DNA from: Bacillus sp. S3
Lineage (GTDB): Bacteria; Bacillota; Bacilli; Bacillales; Cytobacillaceae
NCBI RefSeq assembly: GCF_005154805.1
Contig: NZ_CP039727.1
Location: 617,501 to 681,500 of the forward strand
DNA: 64,000 bases
Reading direction: 5' to 3'
The notes beneath the pieces are model-generated. The model searched no databases. It was not told where the DNA came from and saw only the letters and a program-made list of their open reading frames with translations. Within the stretch, counting starts at the first letter, position 1; every line of letters starts with the position of its first letter. Positions 55,134 to 63,329 of the stretch are shown here, one piece after another. A program made the position numbers and the translations under genes.

Positions 55134-56516
55134 GTGAATACCATTCTAATCATTGTGAATATTGCAATCCTATTATTATTAATGTTTGGATTATTTATCA
55201 TGCAGAAAAAACATGTTTCATTTTCAAAACGTGTATTTACTGCATTGGGGTTAGGTATTGTTTTTGGTTTTATTATTCATTTAATCTACGGAACAACGCA
55301 TGAAGTAACTACTGGATCGATCGATTGGTTTAACGTTGTAGGGTACGGATACGTAAAACTTTTACAAATGGTGGTCATGCCACTCGTCTTCATTTCTATT
55401 GTCGGTGCCTTTACTAAGTTAAAGTTGACTAAAAATATCGGAAAAATTAGTTTTCTTGTGATTGGAATCCTGCTCGGAACAACCGCTATTTCTGCAGCAA
55501 TTGGGATTGGTTCTGCTTTAGGATTTGGTCTTGATGGTATTCATCTAGCTGAGGGTGATGCTGAAAAAGCACGGAATGAACTGTTAGTGGAACGGGTGGC
55601 TAGCGTTGAAAATATGACGATGCCGCAGCAATTACTCGAATTAATTCCAAGTAATCCGTTTCAAGATTTAACAGGTGCCCGTCCGACATCGACAATTGCG
55701 GTTGTTATCTTTGCTGCTTTTCTTGGTGTGGCTTACCTGGGAGTTAAGAGAAAAGATCCCGAGCATGCAGACTTCTTTGCCAAGATTATTGATACTTTTT
55801 ATAAGATTATCATGAGGGTTGTTACACTTATTTTACGTCTTACACCGTATGGAATTTTGGCTATTATCACCAAGGTAACAGCAACGAGTGATTTTGCAGC
55901 GATTGCGAAGTTAGGTAAGTTTGTCATTGCCTCTTATGTGGCGCTTATTCTAATGTTCATTGTTCATTTGCTGCTCATTTCATTTGCAAAGCTAAGCCCT
56001 GTAAACTTTGTGAAAAAAGCATTGCCAACCTTGACCTTTGCTTTTACCTCACGTTCAAGTGCGGGAACATTGCCAATGACAATCAAAACACAAACAAAAG
56101 ACTTTGGTGTATCTGAAGGAATTGCCAACTTTGCCGGTTCATTCGGACTTTCCATCGGTCAAAATGGCTGTGCCGGTATTTACCCAGCGATGTTAGCGGT
56201 AATGGTCGCTCCTGCTGCAGGAATCGATCCATTCAGCCCATCATTTATTCTTACTCTTATTCTAGTAGTTGCAATCAGTTCATTTGGAGTCGCGGGCGTT
56301 GGCGGCGGTGCGACATTTGCTGCCTTAATCGTTCTTTCGGTTATGAATCTTCCAGTTGCAATTGTAGGACTATTAATCTCTGTTGAACCGTTAATCGACA
56401 TGGGCCGTACAGCCCTAAACGTAAGCGGCGCCTTAACAGCCGGTGTCCTAACAGGCAAAGCAACAGGTGAAATCGAAACAGAAGTTTACCAACAGCCAAA
56501 CGTAGTCGAAGCATAA
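55134..56516 (+). CDS. tcyP: L-cystine uptake symporter TcyP
   Basis: A 460-residue member of the dicarboxylate/amino acid:cation symporter family. VKLLQMVVMPLVFISIVGAFTKLK, the serine-rich AFTSRSSAGTLPMTI motif, GSFGLSIGQNGCAGIYPAM and the C-terminal LISVEPLIDMGRTALNVSGAL match the TcyP (YhcL) cystine transporters rather than the glutamate carriers. It imports cystine at the cytoplasmic membrane. The GTG start has AAGGGGGAT upstream. Monocistronic. Confidence 0.93.
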   Translation: MNTILIIVNIAILLLLMFGLFIMQKKHVSFSKRVFTALGLGIVFGFIIHLIYGTTHEVTTGSIDWFNVVGYGYVKLLQMVVMPLVFISIVGAFTKLKLTKNIGKISFLVIGILLGTTAISAAIGIGSALGFGLDGIHLAEGDAEKARNELLVERVASVENMTMPQQLLELIPSNPFQDLTGARPTSTIAVVIFAAFLGVAYLGVKRKDPEHADFFAKIIDTFYKIIMRVVTLILRLTPYGILAIITKVTATSDFAAIAKLGKFVIASYVALILMFIVHLLLISFAKLSPVNFVKKALPTLTFAFTSRSSAGTLPMTIKTQTKDFGVSEGIANFAGSFGLSIGQNGCAGIYPAMLAVMVAPAAGIDPFSPSFILTLILVVAISSFGVAGVGGGATFAALIVLSVMNLPVAIVGLLISVEPLIDMGRTALNVSGALTAGVLTGKATGEIETEVYQQPNVVEA

Positions 56517-56545
56517 TTAAACAAATGTATCGTGCATATATTATT

Positions 56546-56587
56546 TAGGGTGTCAGGCACCATATTCATGGTGCCTGACACCCTTTT
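56546..56587. repeat. GGTGTCAGGCACC-family repeat, copy 12 (17-4-17 palindrome)
   Basis: AGGGTGTCAGGCACCAT-ATTC-ATGGTGCCTGACACCCT, followed by T residues. It lies between the convergent tcyP and PAP2 genes and could terminate both. Confidence 0.95.
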
Positions 56588-56604
56588 TACCTTTTTTCAT
56601 TTTG

Positions 56605-57135
56605 TTATAGAACTAAAATGCAAAAGCATAAAATCCCCGTAATGGCTCCAAGCATTCCTCCTGCGAGGACATCTGAAGGATAGTGAAGCCCTAAATAAAT
56701 GCGCGATATTCCCACACAGATACCTAAAGGAATAAGAACACTTGCCAATTGCGTGTTGAATAATACATAAGGGGTCACAACAGAGAAAATTGCTGTTGTA
56801 TGCCCCGATGGGAATGAATGATCCTGCAATGGGTTCGCAGGGAACTTGGTTTCATTAATCATTAAATACGGCCTTTTTCGTGGAAACAGCTGTTTGATTA
56901 TATGGACCGGAATATGGCTCGCTGATAACGCAAGTGCACTGGCGATTGCTGTCAATTTTGCCTCACTAGATGCTAAAAAGATAAGGAGGAGTGCAGAAGC
57001 AATGGTGACGTCCGCTCCTCCAAGATGTGTAACCGTTCGGAAAAATAGATTTAACAGCTTTTTATCAAAATGACGGTTTACCCGTAGTAACACCCGGCAC
57101 TCAAAGCCATACATTGTCTGAATCCATCTTGTCAT
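56605..57135 (-). CDS. PAP2-family membrane phosphatase
   Basis: A 176-residue phosphatase with five to six membrane helices and all three PAP2 motifs: KQLFPRKRPY (KxxxxxxRP), PSGHTT, and SRIYLGLHYPSD (SRxxxxxHxxxD). Likely substrates are undecaprenyl pyrophosphate, phosphatidylglycerophosphate or a related lipid phosphate. AAAGGAGC precedes the ATG. It begins 24 bases after the truncated UDP-glucose dehydrogenase gene on the same strand, so the two are probably cotranscribed. Confidence 0.9.
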   Translation of the reverse strand: MTRWIQTMYGFECRVLLRVNRHFDKKLLNLFFRTVTHLGGADVTIASALLLIFLASSEAKLTAIASALALSASHIPVHIIKQLFPRKRPYLMINETKFPANPLQDHSFPSGHTTAIFSVVTPYVLFNTQLASVLIPLGICVGISRIYLGLHYPSDVLAGGMLGAITGILCFCILVL

Positions 57136-57159
57136 GTTCGCTGCTCCTTTAAAAATTTT

Positions 57160-57978
57160 TCATTCGAAACGTATCAATTGCTTAATATCCTTAGGAAAAC
57201 AGGAACCGCCATTGCCAATCCCAGTTTTAAAAAAATGATGGCCAATCCGTTTATCTTGACCGATGCCAAAAGCAACTTCCTCTATATCCGCACCGACATT
57301 ATCGCAAATGGCTGCTATTTCATTGATAAAACTAATTTTTGTAGCTAAAAAGGCATTAGCAGCATATTTAATCATTTCTGCACTTCTGGTATCTGTCTTC
57401 AAAATCGGAATATTTAACGGCAGATAAAATTGTTCCATAAAAGCTGCTGTTTCACGATGACTGGTGCCAATCACAATTCGGTCTCCGTGGAAAAAGTCAA
57501 TAATTGCTGCGCCTTCGCGTAGAAATTCGGGATTGGCCACCACTTCTGCATGTAGGTTAGGAGGTTTCCTGCTGTCAATAATTTGTTGAATGAGCTCGTT
57601 CGTACCGACTGGAACCGTGCTTTTTGTACAGACAATGATATCCTGATCAATATAGTTGGCAATGGTATGAGCAACCACATGTATGTATTTTAGGTCTGCA
57701 GAACCGTCATGTGTTTCAGGTGTTCCAACTGCAATGAAAATGATGTCTGCACCTGAATATGCCTGATGAGCATCCGTGGTAAAATGCAGTTGCCCGTTAC
57801 GCAGATTTCTTTCTATTAGTGTCTCTAATCCTGGCTCATATATGGGTGAACGTCCGCACTGGAGCATGTCGATTTTCTCTATTTGTATATCTATGCATGT
57901 TACCTGATGTCCTAATTCTGCTAAACAAGCACTCGTGACCAAGCCTACATATCCTGCTCCAGCAACTGTAACCTTCAT
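57160..57978 (-). CDS. UDP-glucose 6-dehydrogenase-like protein lacking the C-terminal domain
   Basis: The 272-residue product covers only the N-terminal two thirds of a UDP-glucose/GDP-mannose dehydrogenase (usual length about 430-460). Rossmann motif GAGYVG (7-12), VGTPE, TKSTVPVGT, NPEFLREG and the central-domain ETxKYAANAFLATKISFINE-like segment are intact. The catalytic cysteine is present in GNGGSCFPKD. The frame stops ten residues later, at IRFE. The UDP-sugar-binding C-terminal domain is absent, and nothing like it occurs downstream, where the PAP2 gene begins. It may be a decayed or partially functional gene. Confidence 0.85.
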   Translation of the reverse strand: MKVTVAGAGYVGLVTSACLAELGHQVTCIDIQIEKIDMLQCGRSPIYEPGLETLIERNLRNGQLHFTTDAHQAYSGADIIFIAVGTPETHDGSADLKYIHVVAHTIANYIDQDIIVCTKSTVPVGTNELIQQIIDSRKPPNLHAEVVANPEFLREGAAIIDFFHGDRIVIGTSHRETAAFMEQFYLPLNIPILKTDTRSAEMIKYAANAFLATKISFINEIAAICDNVGADIEEVAFGIGQDKRIGHHFFKTGIGNGGSCFPKDIKQLIRFE

Positions 57979-58237
57979 CCAATCCCTCCAATGTGTTTGT
58001 TAACTCCATTGTATTAGAGAAAAATGGATATTTTCTTAACTTACTGTAAAGAGAGTGTAAAGACTATGTGGAGTTATTTAAAGTGATTTAAATTAAAAAT
58101 AATTGAATCCAAGATAAATCCAAGATACACTTTAAATAAGACGAATCTAGGATTTTTTGTCTTCCGATGTATGAAGTATTAAATTGAATAAAGAATAATA
58201 AATGCAACTTCTAACAAAGAAGTGGAGGATATATAAA

Positions 58238-59083
58238 ATGGAGAAGTTTCATCAAAAACCAAGTATTTATGTTGGAGAGGTTACAATCAAAGTTAAGAAT
58301 CTAGACGATGCCGTAACTTTTTATCAAAATATCATTGGACTTCAAGTATTGGAGAAAACCGTACAGCAGGCCGTTTTAACAGCAGACGGGAAAAAACCGC
58401 TATTAACGCTTGAACAGCCTGCAGATGTGAGCCCGAAGCCGGCTAATACATCTGGTTTGTATCATTTTGCCATCTTACTGCCATCTCGTGCCGATTTATC
58501 GGTCTTTTTAAGGCACTTGCTTCAAACGGGCTATCCCCTGGGTGCTGCGGATCATTATGTCAGTGAGGCGCTCTACCTCAATGACCCGGACGGCAACGGG
58601 ATTGAAGTCTACCGAGATCGCCCATCTGAGGAGTGGACATGGAAAAATAACTTAGTGGAGATGGCAACTGAACAACTGGATGCGGAAGGGATTCTTGCGG
58701 AAAGTAATGCGGAATGGACTGGTCTTCCCCCCGGGACAATTATGGGCCATATCCATCTTCACGTTGGCGATTTAAAAAAAGCAGAAGATTTCTACACAAA
58801 AGGGCTTGGCTTTGAAGTGGTCAGTTATTATCCGCAGGCAGCCTTTCTTTCAACAGGAAAATACCATCATCATATTGCGATCAACACTTGGCAGGGTGTG
58901 GGGGCTCCAACCCCTCCGGAAAATAGTGTCGGCTTAAGCTGGTATACTCTAGTCTTCCCGGATGAAGCAGAAAGAGAGAAAGCAATACAGCAGCTAAGGC
59001 GGCTTGGCGCCCCGATAAACCAAGAAGCAGATTATTATGTAACAAATGACCCATCAGGAAATCAAATCCGATTGGTGGTCTGA
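58238..59083 (+). CDS. catE: Catechol-2,3-dioxygenase-like VOC protein
   Basis: A 281-residue two-domain vicinal-oxygen-chelate protein. The two glyoxalase-like modules are at about 8-120 (VGEVTIKVKNLDDAVTFYQNIIGL; YLNDPDGNGIEVYRDR) and 155-281 (MGHIHLHVGDLKKAEDFYTKGLGF; YVTNDPSGNQIRLVV). Candidate metal ligands are His in GHIHLHV and His in HHHIAIN. It resembles B. subtilis CatE, which opens catechol rings and detoxifies quinones. The ATG at 58238 follows GTGGAGG; longer starts lack a site. Short direct repeats (ATCCAAGATA) precede it at 58107-58128. A terminator follows. Confidence 0.87.
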   Translation: MEKFHQKPSIYVGEVTIKVKNLDDAVTFYQNIIGLQVLEKTVQQAVLTADGKKPLLTLEQPADVSPKPANTSGLYHFAILLPSRADLSVFLRHLLQTGYPLGAADHYVSEALYLNDPDGNGIEVYRDRPSEEWTWKNNLVEMATEQLDAEGILAESNAEWTGLPPGTIMGHIHLHVGDLKKAEDFYTKGLGFEVVSYYPQAAFLSTGKYHHHIAINTWQGVGAPTPPENSVGLSWYTLVFPDEAEREKAIQQLRRLGAPINQEADYYVTNDPSGNQIRLVV

Positions 59084-59116
59084 AAATTTCCAAGTAACTA
59101 TTTCTGAAATAGAAGA

Positions 59117-59148
59117 AAACCATCAATCATAATGACTGATGGTTTATT
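59117..59148 (+). terminator. Terminator after catE
   Basis: AAACCATCA and TGATGGTTT form a nine-base stem, followed by ATTTAGTT. Confidence 0.75.
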
Positions 59149-59423
59149 TAGTTAAAATATCTTTGCTAAAAAAAGACTAAACCGAAGCGACACATACGGA
59201 ATGTTAGAAAGGGCGCTTTTTTAACCTTTCTTACAATCCTTAGTGCTGCAGCCCTAAAAATACATTATAGGTTGTCATTGAATAGAGATATTTATGAACT
59301 TTTGTTAAATTTATTTTAATTAAGTTGAATTTTTTGCACAATATGGATGGTGCTATTAGAATCACAGAATAATTTTTAAATTATTGAAAGTGGATAATTA
59401 GGGAAATTAATGAATTTTATGAC
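59149..59423. other. Non-coding AT-rich stretch with one hairpin
   Basis: It contains an imperfect hairpin (GTTAGAAAGG with CCTTTCTTAC, about 59202-59233) whose T-rich loop recalls the inner hairpin of the AAGCGGAAGCGCC repeat at 31013. Otherwise nothing recognisable. It opens the decayed accessory region. Confidence 0.4.
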
Positions 59424-59927
59424 TTGTGGATGAACGTACAAGCAACAGATCTTCGATGGTGGGAGGTTTGGGCTGTTCCAATATTAATTGGTATTTCTAC
59501 TACTTTTATAACCATGCAAAGGGATAGTTTTCAGGATTCTTTAATGGAGGCACTTTCTAACAATTCTGTACAAAATGGATGGGTTAAATATACTGACAAA
59601 GGATTTCTCTCTTAAAAAGAGACATGGGGGTACAATCAGAACGGAGAATGGGTAAGAAACAAATGGATTTCATCGAATGGCAAATGGTATTACATAATGC
59701 CTAGTAAAGTAATGATGGATAAAACATACGATAAAGATGGTTGGGCGTTAGCTCCTGCGTGGACTGGAAGTCAATACAGCGTTGTTTTCTTTTTGCAGAA
59801 CCTTTGGCTTTTTTGCATGGAACCAGCGACAATCATATTAGAAAAAGGCGCGTATAAACTGAAAAACAAAAAAATAAACTGGTCTTACCCCTGTCAAGTA
59901 GACAGTATAAAAAAGCTAAGCTGCTAA
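59424..59927 (+). pseudogene. Broken gene with cell-wall-binding-repeat-like segments
   Basis: A single reading frame is interrupted by one TAA at 59613-59615. After the stop it continues with ETWGYNQNGEWVRNKWISS and NGKWYYIMPSKVMMDKTYD, then DGWALAPAW. Before it comes NSVQNGWVKYTDKGFLS. The Trp/Gly/Tyr-rich pattern is that of choline/cell-wall-binding repeats found in secreted hydrolases. The N-terminus lacks a convincing start or signal, and the C-terminal part is Lys-rich and unlike a repeat, so the gene is decayed or rearranged at both ends. Confidence in the family is modest. Confidence 0.45.
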
Positions 59928-59969
59928 CGCGTGTCGATGGGGGCTAGACCCCCAATAAGCTTGTTGTTT

Positions 59970-60313
59970 TTCCTCGAATTTTTAAGCAACAGTTAAATAA
60001 TTGTTTTACTCAAATCAAGAAATTACTTTTTCAAAAAGGTGGAAAAAGAGGAAGTGTTTAACGGATTTTTCTACAAAAAGAAGATAGTGAAATGAAGAAA
60101 AATATATTGGAATACATCAAGGTAGCTAATTTAGTTGTCATAACAATAAGCCTATCCATTATTGCTTGGAAAGATGTGAATCAAGTTAACGCCTACAAGA
60201 AACTCAAGAAAGTCTAAACCATATTACAGCTAGATTTAGTCAATTTAACTTAAATATAGCAAACTGAGGCACCATTCAATCAAAGATTTGAATGGTGTCG
60301 AAAATTCGAGGAA
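59970..60313. repeat. Inverted repeat pair TTCCTCGAATTTT ... AAAATTCGAGGAA
   Basis: Two perfectly complementary 13-base sequences (59970-59982 and 60301-60313) bracket a 340-base stretch without a clear gene. They may be the ends of a small non-autonomous element or remnants of a larger one. No target-site duplication is obvious. A CACCATTCAA / TTGAATGGTG hairpin (60270-60297) lies inside. Confidence 0.45.
60092..60217 (+). CDS. Possible 41-residue membrane peptide
   Basis: MKKNILEYIKVANLVVITIS continues to a stop after KKLKKV. It has basic ends and one hydrophobic stretch. There is no good ribosome site and no known family. It lies in the decayed region between the inverted repeats, so it may be chance. 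Confidence 0.25.
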   Translation: MKKNILEYIKVANLVVITISLSIIAWKDVNQVNAYKKLKKV

Positions 60314-60347
60314 TAGGTAGAATCATGTAAGTTTACGTGAAACAAAT
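60298..60347. repeat. Tail repeat, copy A (AGAATCATGTAAGTTTACGTG)
   Basis: From TCGAAAATTC to GTTTACGTG it aligns without gaps to 62696-62737, with 32 of 42 bases identical by hand count. It continues into a partly self-complementary stretch up to about 60415 (CATGTAAGTTTACGTG against CGTGTAAATACATG). Confidence 0.65.
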
Positions 60348-60746
60348 TTGATCGTGTAAATACATGAGGTACGATCTGTAAATTTACCTGACAATTCTCG
60401 ACAACTTTCTTTTTAATTTTGCAGGGGAAATCCCAATAGATTAATATTTAGCATCTTTTTCAATCAAATGTTTGAATAGTATAACCTGTATGGAATTTTA
60501 TCGAAAGGATGTTGAATGGTGAAAATTAGGGTTCGAATCTAATTCGATCCTTATTTTTATGAGCCCTTTAAACCATTTTTTCATCGATTGGACAAGAAAA
60601 AGGTCTATTTTTCAAATGCTGCAGCAATTTTAAATAATCGTTTGTTTGATAGGGAAATTTCAGGAAAATACCTGAGGAGTGTTTGATGGCGTAAGGGTTG
60701 ATATAGATATATCCATCATAGTAGATGGATTTTAAAGAATGAATAA
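60348..60746. other. Non-coding decayed stretch
   Basis: About 400 bases with stops in all frames. Its first part is the self-complementary continuation of tail repeat A. A short open run near 60580-60670 reads plausibly as protein in one frame but has no start and matches nothing I know. Confidence 0.35.
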
Positions 60747-60775
60747 GGCCGAGGTGATTGCTGCCTCAGCCTGGA
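60747..60775 (-). terminator. Terminator downstream of the comK relic
   Basis: On the minus strand GGCTGAGG and CCTCGGCC form an eight-base stem with one wobble pair, followed by a T-rich stretch (TTATTCATTC). It fits the end of the decayed minus-strand gene. Confidence 0.55.
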
Positions 60776-60830
60776 TATTTAATCATGAAATGTAGTAGAA
60801 AAGAAATCAACTCTTGTCGCTGTATTTTGA

Positions 60831-61358
60831 TTATGCGCCCTTTTTAGGCCCCTTCGATTTAGAAAAAGGATTGTTCCTTTCCCGGACATGATGTTTCTAA
60901 ATTGCTCTGCTATTTGCAGTTTATGGTTAAAGGAATAAAGTTTAGGAAGGGACCGTAATAATTAACCCATTCTTAAACTCTACCCTGGCTTTTCGATTTA
61001 AAGTGTTTGTTCTTAAAATATTACACGGATTAAACCACATAGTGTCAGAGTGTTAAACAGATTTATTAGGAAATACAACAATAGTATGTAACGGGTTCAC
61101 CATTACAGGACACATTTGTTTGTCGCCAAGGAGTAGCTTTGCAGTCTCCATTGCCCCTTTCAAATTAAAACCCACACATCTGATACTGTCATTTAGGATT
61201 TCTAAGGGGAATCAATTAACAATAAAGACTCTATTACACTCTGTTATAATTGTACATAGCTTTGCATTCCGATAATATTGCCCCACCATAAAATTAAAAT
61301 CCGGAGTAATAAATACTTTTCTTCTAAAAATATTACCAATAAATAGTTTATTTTTCAT
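60831..61358 (-). pseudogene. comK: comK paralog (competence transcription factor), inactivated
   Basis: The minus strand from ATG 61358 (AAGGAGG upstream) to TAA 60831 has the length of a whole ComK (176 codons). It is broken by TGA (codon 49, about 61212-61214), by TAA (about 61053-61055) and by two frameshifts near the 3' end. Between the lesions it reads CVGFNLKGAMETAKLLLGD, KQMCPVMVNPLHTIVVFP and RKARVEFKNGLIITVPS. This aligns with the conserved ComK core (PPIMVDPSNQIFLFP; TEVTFSNGKTMELPIS). After the frameshift come KLYSFNHKLQIAEQFRNIMSG and a basic tail FSKSKGPKKGA. An active comK would sit elsewhere in the genome. Confidence 0.85.
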
Positions 61359-61448
61359 AATTAATCAAATTCCTCCTTATCTACCTTGTGGAACTTCTTT
61401 AAACTAAAAAATTGACACCAAATCTGCACACAAATGCAAATTTAGTCA

Positions 61449-61577
61449 TCAAAATCCACTTTTGAACGCAAAAATGAAGCTTATCGCACTAAAATGGCCA
61501 TCAAAAGTGAAATGAAGCCGTTCGATTTTCCGCGCCAAACCCGCTATCGTAAAGATGCCGGAAACAGATAATAGCGG
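61449..61577 (+). promoter_or_regulatory. Repeat-rich leader of the HTH gene
   Basis: TCAAAA-N5-TTTTGA (61449-61465), a second CACTTTTGA/TCAAAAGTG pair (61457-61465, 61501-61509), two AATGAAGC direct repeats, and a CCGCTAT / ATAGCGG hairpin (61541-61547, 61571-61577) placed just before the ribosome site. The pattern recalls an autoregulated leader or an iteron-like region; function unknown. Confidence 0.45.
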
Positions 61578-61594
61578 CGAAAGGGTGGCGCAAG

Positions 61595-62572
61595 ATGATG
61601 AATTTGAAATCAGGCAACATTGAGGGATTTGAACAGTTTTCCCAATTTGAGAGTTTGCAAGAGTTTAATCAGCATATGGAATGGTGGCTGCTAGAGCATA
61701 AGAAGGATTTTTCAAAAGGGGAGCTAGTCGGCTTAAAGCGACTGGTTCGTTTTGCTGCGAAAATTCCTGGAGTATGCAATGCCAAAATCGGCACAATGTT
61801 AAAAGCGATTCATCAAGAGTACAAGAATAATGGCATTTCCCGTTCCACTTTTAAGCGGATGATCGGGAAGGCAAAGGATGTAGGGATTTTCACGGTCTAT
61901 GAAACGGAACGCACAAACGGCTCCCAGTCGAGTAATCTCTTTGTGTTCAATCGTTTTCCGGTCAGTGAACCACCTAATCAACAAACAATGAACCACCCAA
62001 AAGAAACTATTAATCTTTTAAAAACTGAAAAAGATCAAAAGATAAAAAAACGTAAAGAGGAACCGTCTACATTGGACCATACCTTTGTGAGCAACCGTGT
62101 ACCAAAGCCTTTTGTAGAATTTGTTACATGTTTCTTCGACGATGCGAAATTAATCGAAGACTTTTGGCGTATGGTTCATATTCTTGCGTTTGATTATAAA
62201 TTGCACCAAGAAACGGATGTCATCGTTCCAATCGCCATCGATGCGTTCCGGCAATTAATTAGAAAACTAAAACTTACAAACGTCGTTAGAAAGCCCATTG
62301 CCTACTTTTACGGAATCTTAAAAGAGAAGTTCTATCTGTATTATGATAACTTATGCGATGAAAGGATGGCAGCTGAGCCTAGGAAAGATGATGAAAAGGT
62401 ACTTTATGAGATTGGCGGAGAATTCTATGAGTGGGACTGGTTGAATGGGGAAGACATGAAAAGTGTTCATCCTCCTCAACGGTTCACAGCGCGGGGACTG
62501 ATCGTGCATGTTCGAGACGATGCCTGCCGCCAACCGGAAGAACTTGTATTAACCCGAAGGATTAACCATTAG
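61595..62572 (+). CDS. Winged-HTH protein of a small mobile-like unit (replication-initiator-like)
   Basis: A 325-residue soluble protein. Residues about 40-130 look like a helix-turn-helix region (GELVGLKRLVRFAAKIPGVCNAKIGTMLKAIHQEY; ISRSTFKRMIGKAKDVGIFTVYETER). A Lys-rich linker follows, then a helical C-terminal half (about 170-265: FFDDAKLIEDFWRMVHILAFDY) and an acidic/aromatic end. I recall similar HTH proteins in multiple copies in variable regions of Bacillus chromosomes and plasmids; their function is not established. AAAGGGTGG precedes ATGs at 61595 and 61598 (the latter better spaced). The gene has a structured leader, a conserved tail 120 bases downstream, and a truncated HAD gene directly beyond that. 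This suggests an inserted unit. Confidence 0.72.
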   Translation: MMNLKSGNIEGFEQFSQFESLQEFNQHMEWWLLEHKKDFSKGELVGLKRLVRFAAKIPGVCNAKIGTMLKAIHQEYKNNGISRSTFKRMIGKAKDVGIFTVYETERTNGSQSSNLFVFNRFPVSEPPNQQTMNHPKETINLLKTEKDQKIKKRKEEPSTLDHTFVSNRVPKPFVEFVTCFFDDAKLIEDFWRMVHILAFDYKLHQETDVIVPIAIDAFRQLIRKLKLTNVVRKPIAYFYGILKEKFYLYYDNLCDERMAAEPRKDDEKVLYEIGGEFYEWDWLNGEDMKSVHPPQRFTARGLIVHVRDDACRQPEELVLTRRINH

Positions 62573-62694
62573 TCGATCAAGTTCCTTTCCAAACAGCCAA
62601 TCCGCTACACACTTCCCCATTATATTCAAGCATTTGGAGGGGAAGTTCAGGATTGCTAGGGTTAAGTCTAATTTCAAACAACGTTTAACTAATG

Positions 62695-62744
62695 GCGAAA
62701 ATACAAGAAATTGACAGAATCATGACAGTTAACGTGCAAAATTA
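62695..62744. repeat. Tail repeat, copy B (AGAATCATGACAGTTAACGTG)
   Basis: The second copy of the tail seen at 60298. It ends at AAAATTA, exactly where homology to the HAD gene fragment begins, so it probably marks the right boundary of the HTH-containing unit. Confidence 0.65.
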
Positions 62745-62954
62745 AAGATAGGTGGCCACAAGTGATTCTGGGTATCTCGATGAATGTAGTCCGTACTTTT
62801 CGACATTTTTCAAATCAAACTCCAGCTGTTTTTCCCTCATTTCCTCAATAGATATTGCCAAAAACAATTTCTTCATGTGCTTTACAAATTCCTTTCCTGC
62901 TTTTTTAAAGTATTTATTGCAGTGTATTAAGGTATCGTCTAAATCCAATATCAA
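62742..62954 (-). pseudogene. 5' fragment of a HAD-superfamily phosphatase gene
   Basis: On the minus strand LILDLDDTLIHCNKYFKKAG carries the complete HAD motif I (DxDxT), followed by ~50 residues ending ESLVATYL and a stop. HAD phosphatases of this type have over 200 residues, and motifs II-IV are missing. The cut coincides with tail repeat B, so the gene was probably truncated when the neighbouring unit inserted or by a later deletion. The 5' end has no clear ATG in frame (TTG at 62954). Confidence 0.7.
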
Positions 62955-63329
62955 GGTTTGTTGTTTCGTAAAAACAATATCGCTTTGGCACGTTCTCCTG
63001 ATACTAAAGCTTACAATTATTTTTTATCTAAACGACGTAAGCCCTGCCTAATTTACATCCTTACGACTCCGAAGCCTATCCAGAGTGAAAAGTTACTCTA
63101 GTAAAGCGTAAAGTATAGGACCCTAAACATTTCTAAATTTCTCCGTAAACTCAATGTATTCCGTATACCAAAATAATAAGAATAAGGAAATAACGTTAAA
63201 AACTGAGGGTTCTTATATAAAATCACTGTAATTCCAACTGAAGATGATAACGGTAATTTTTGTAAAAACAGTATAGAAAACAGAGGTCAATATCGAAAGG
63301 AAGACATATTATAATACGAGGTGTATAAA
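62955..63329. other. Intergenic region before the rhamnose operon
   Basis: About 375 AT-rich bases. AGGAGAACG at about 63000 on the minus strand may be the old ribosome site of the HAD gene. No repeat, terminator or strong promoter was recognised. A TATAAT at 63310 is too close to the rfbC start and lacks a -35. Confidence 0.4.

Noticed and set aside
59202..59233. A further copy of the AAGCGGAAGCGCC repeat
   Set aside because: Only the hairpin shape is similar; the diagnostic ends GCGGAAGCGCC and GGCGCTGGAGC are missing.
59938..59955. GGGGG-CTAGA-CCCCC hairpin as a terminator or element end
   Set aside because: The stem is short, no T tract follows, and nothing matches it elsewhere in the window.
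63310..63315. TATAAT as the rfbC promoter
   Set aside because: It is only 15 bases from the start codon, overlaps the space needed for the ribosome site, and has no -35.
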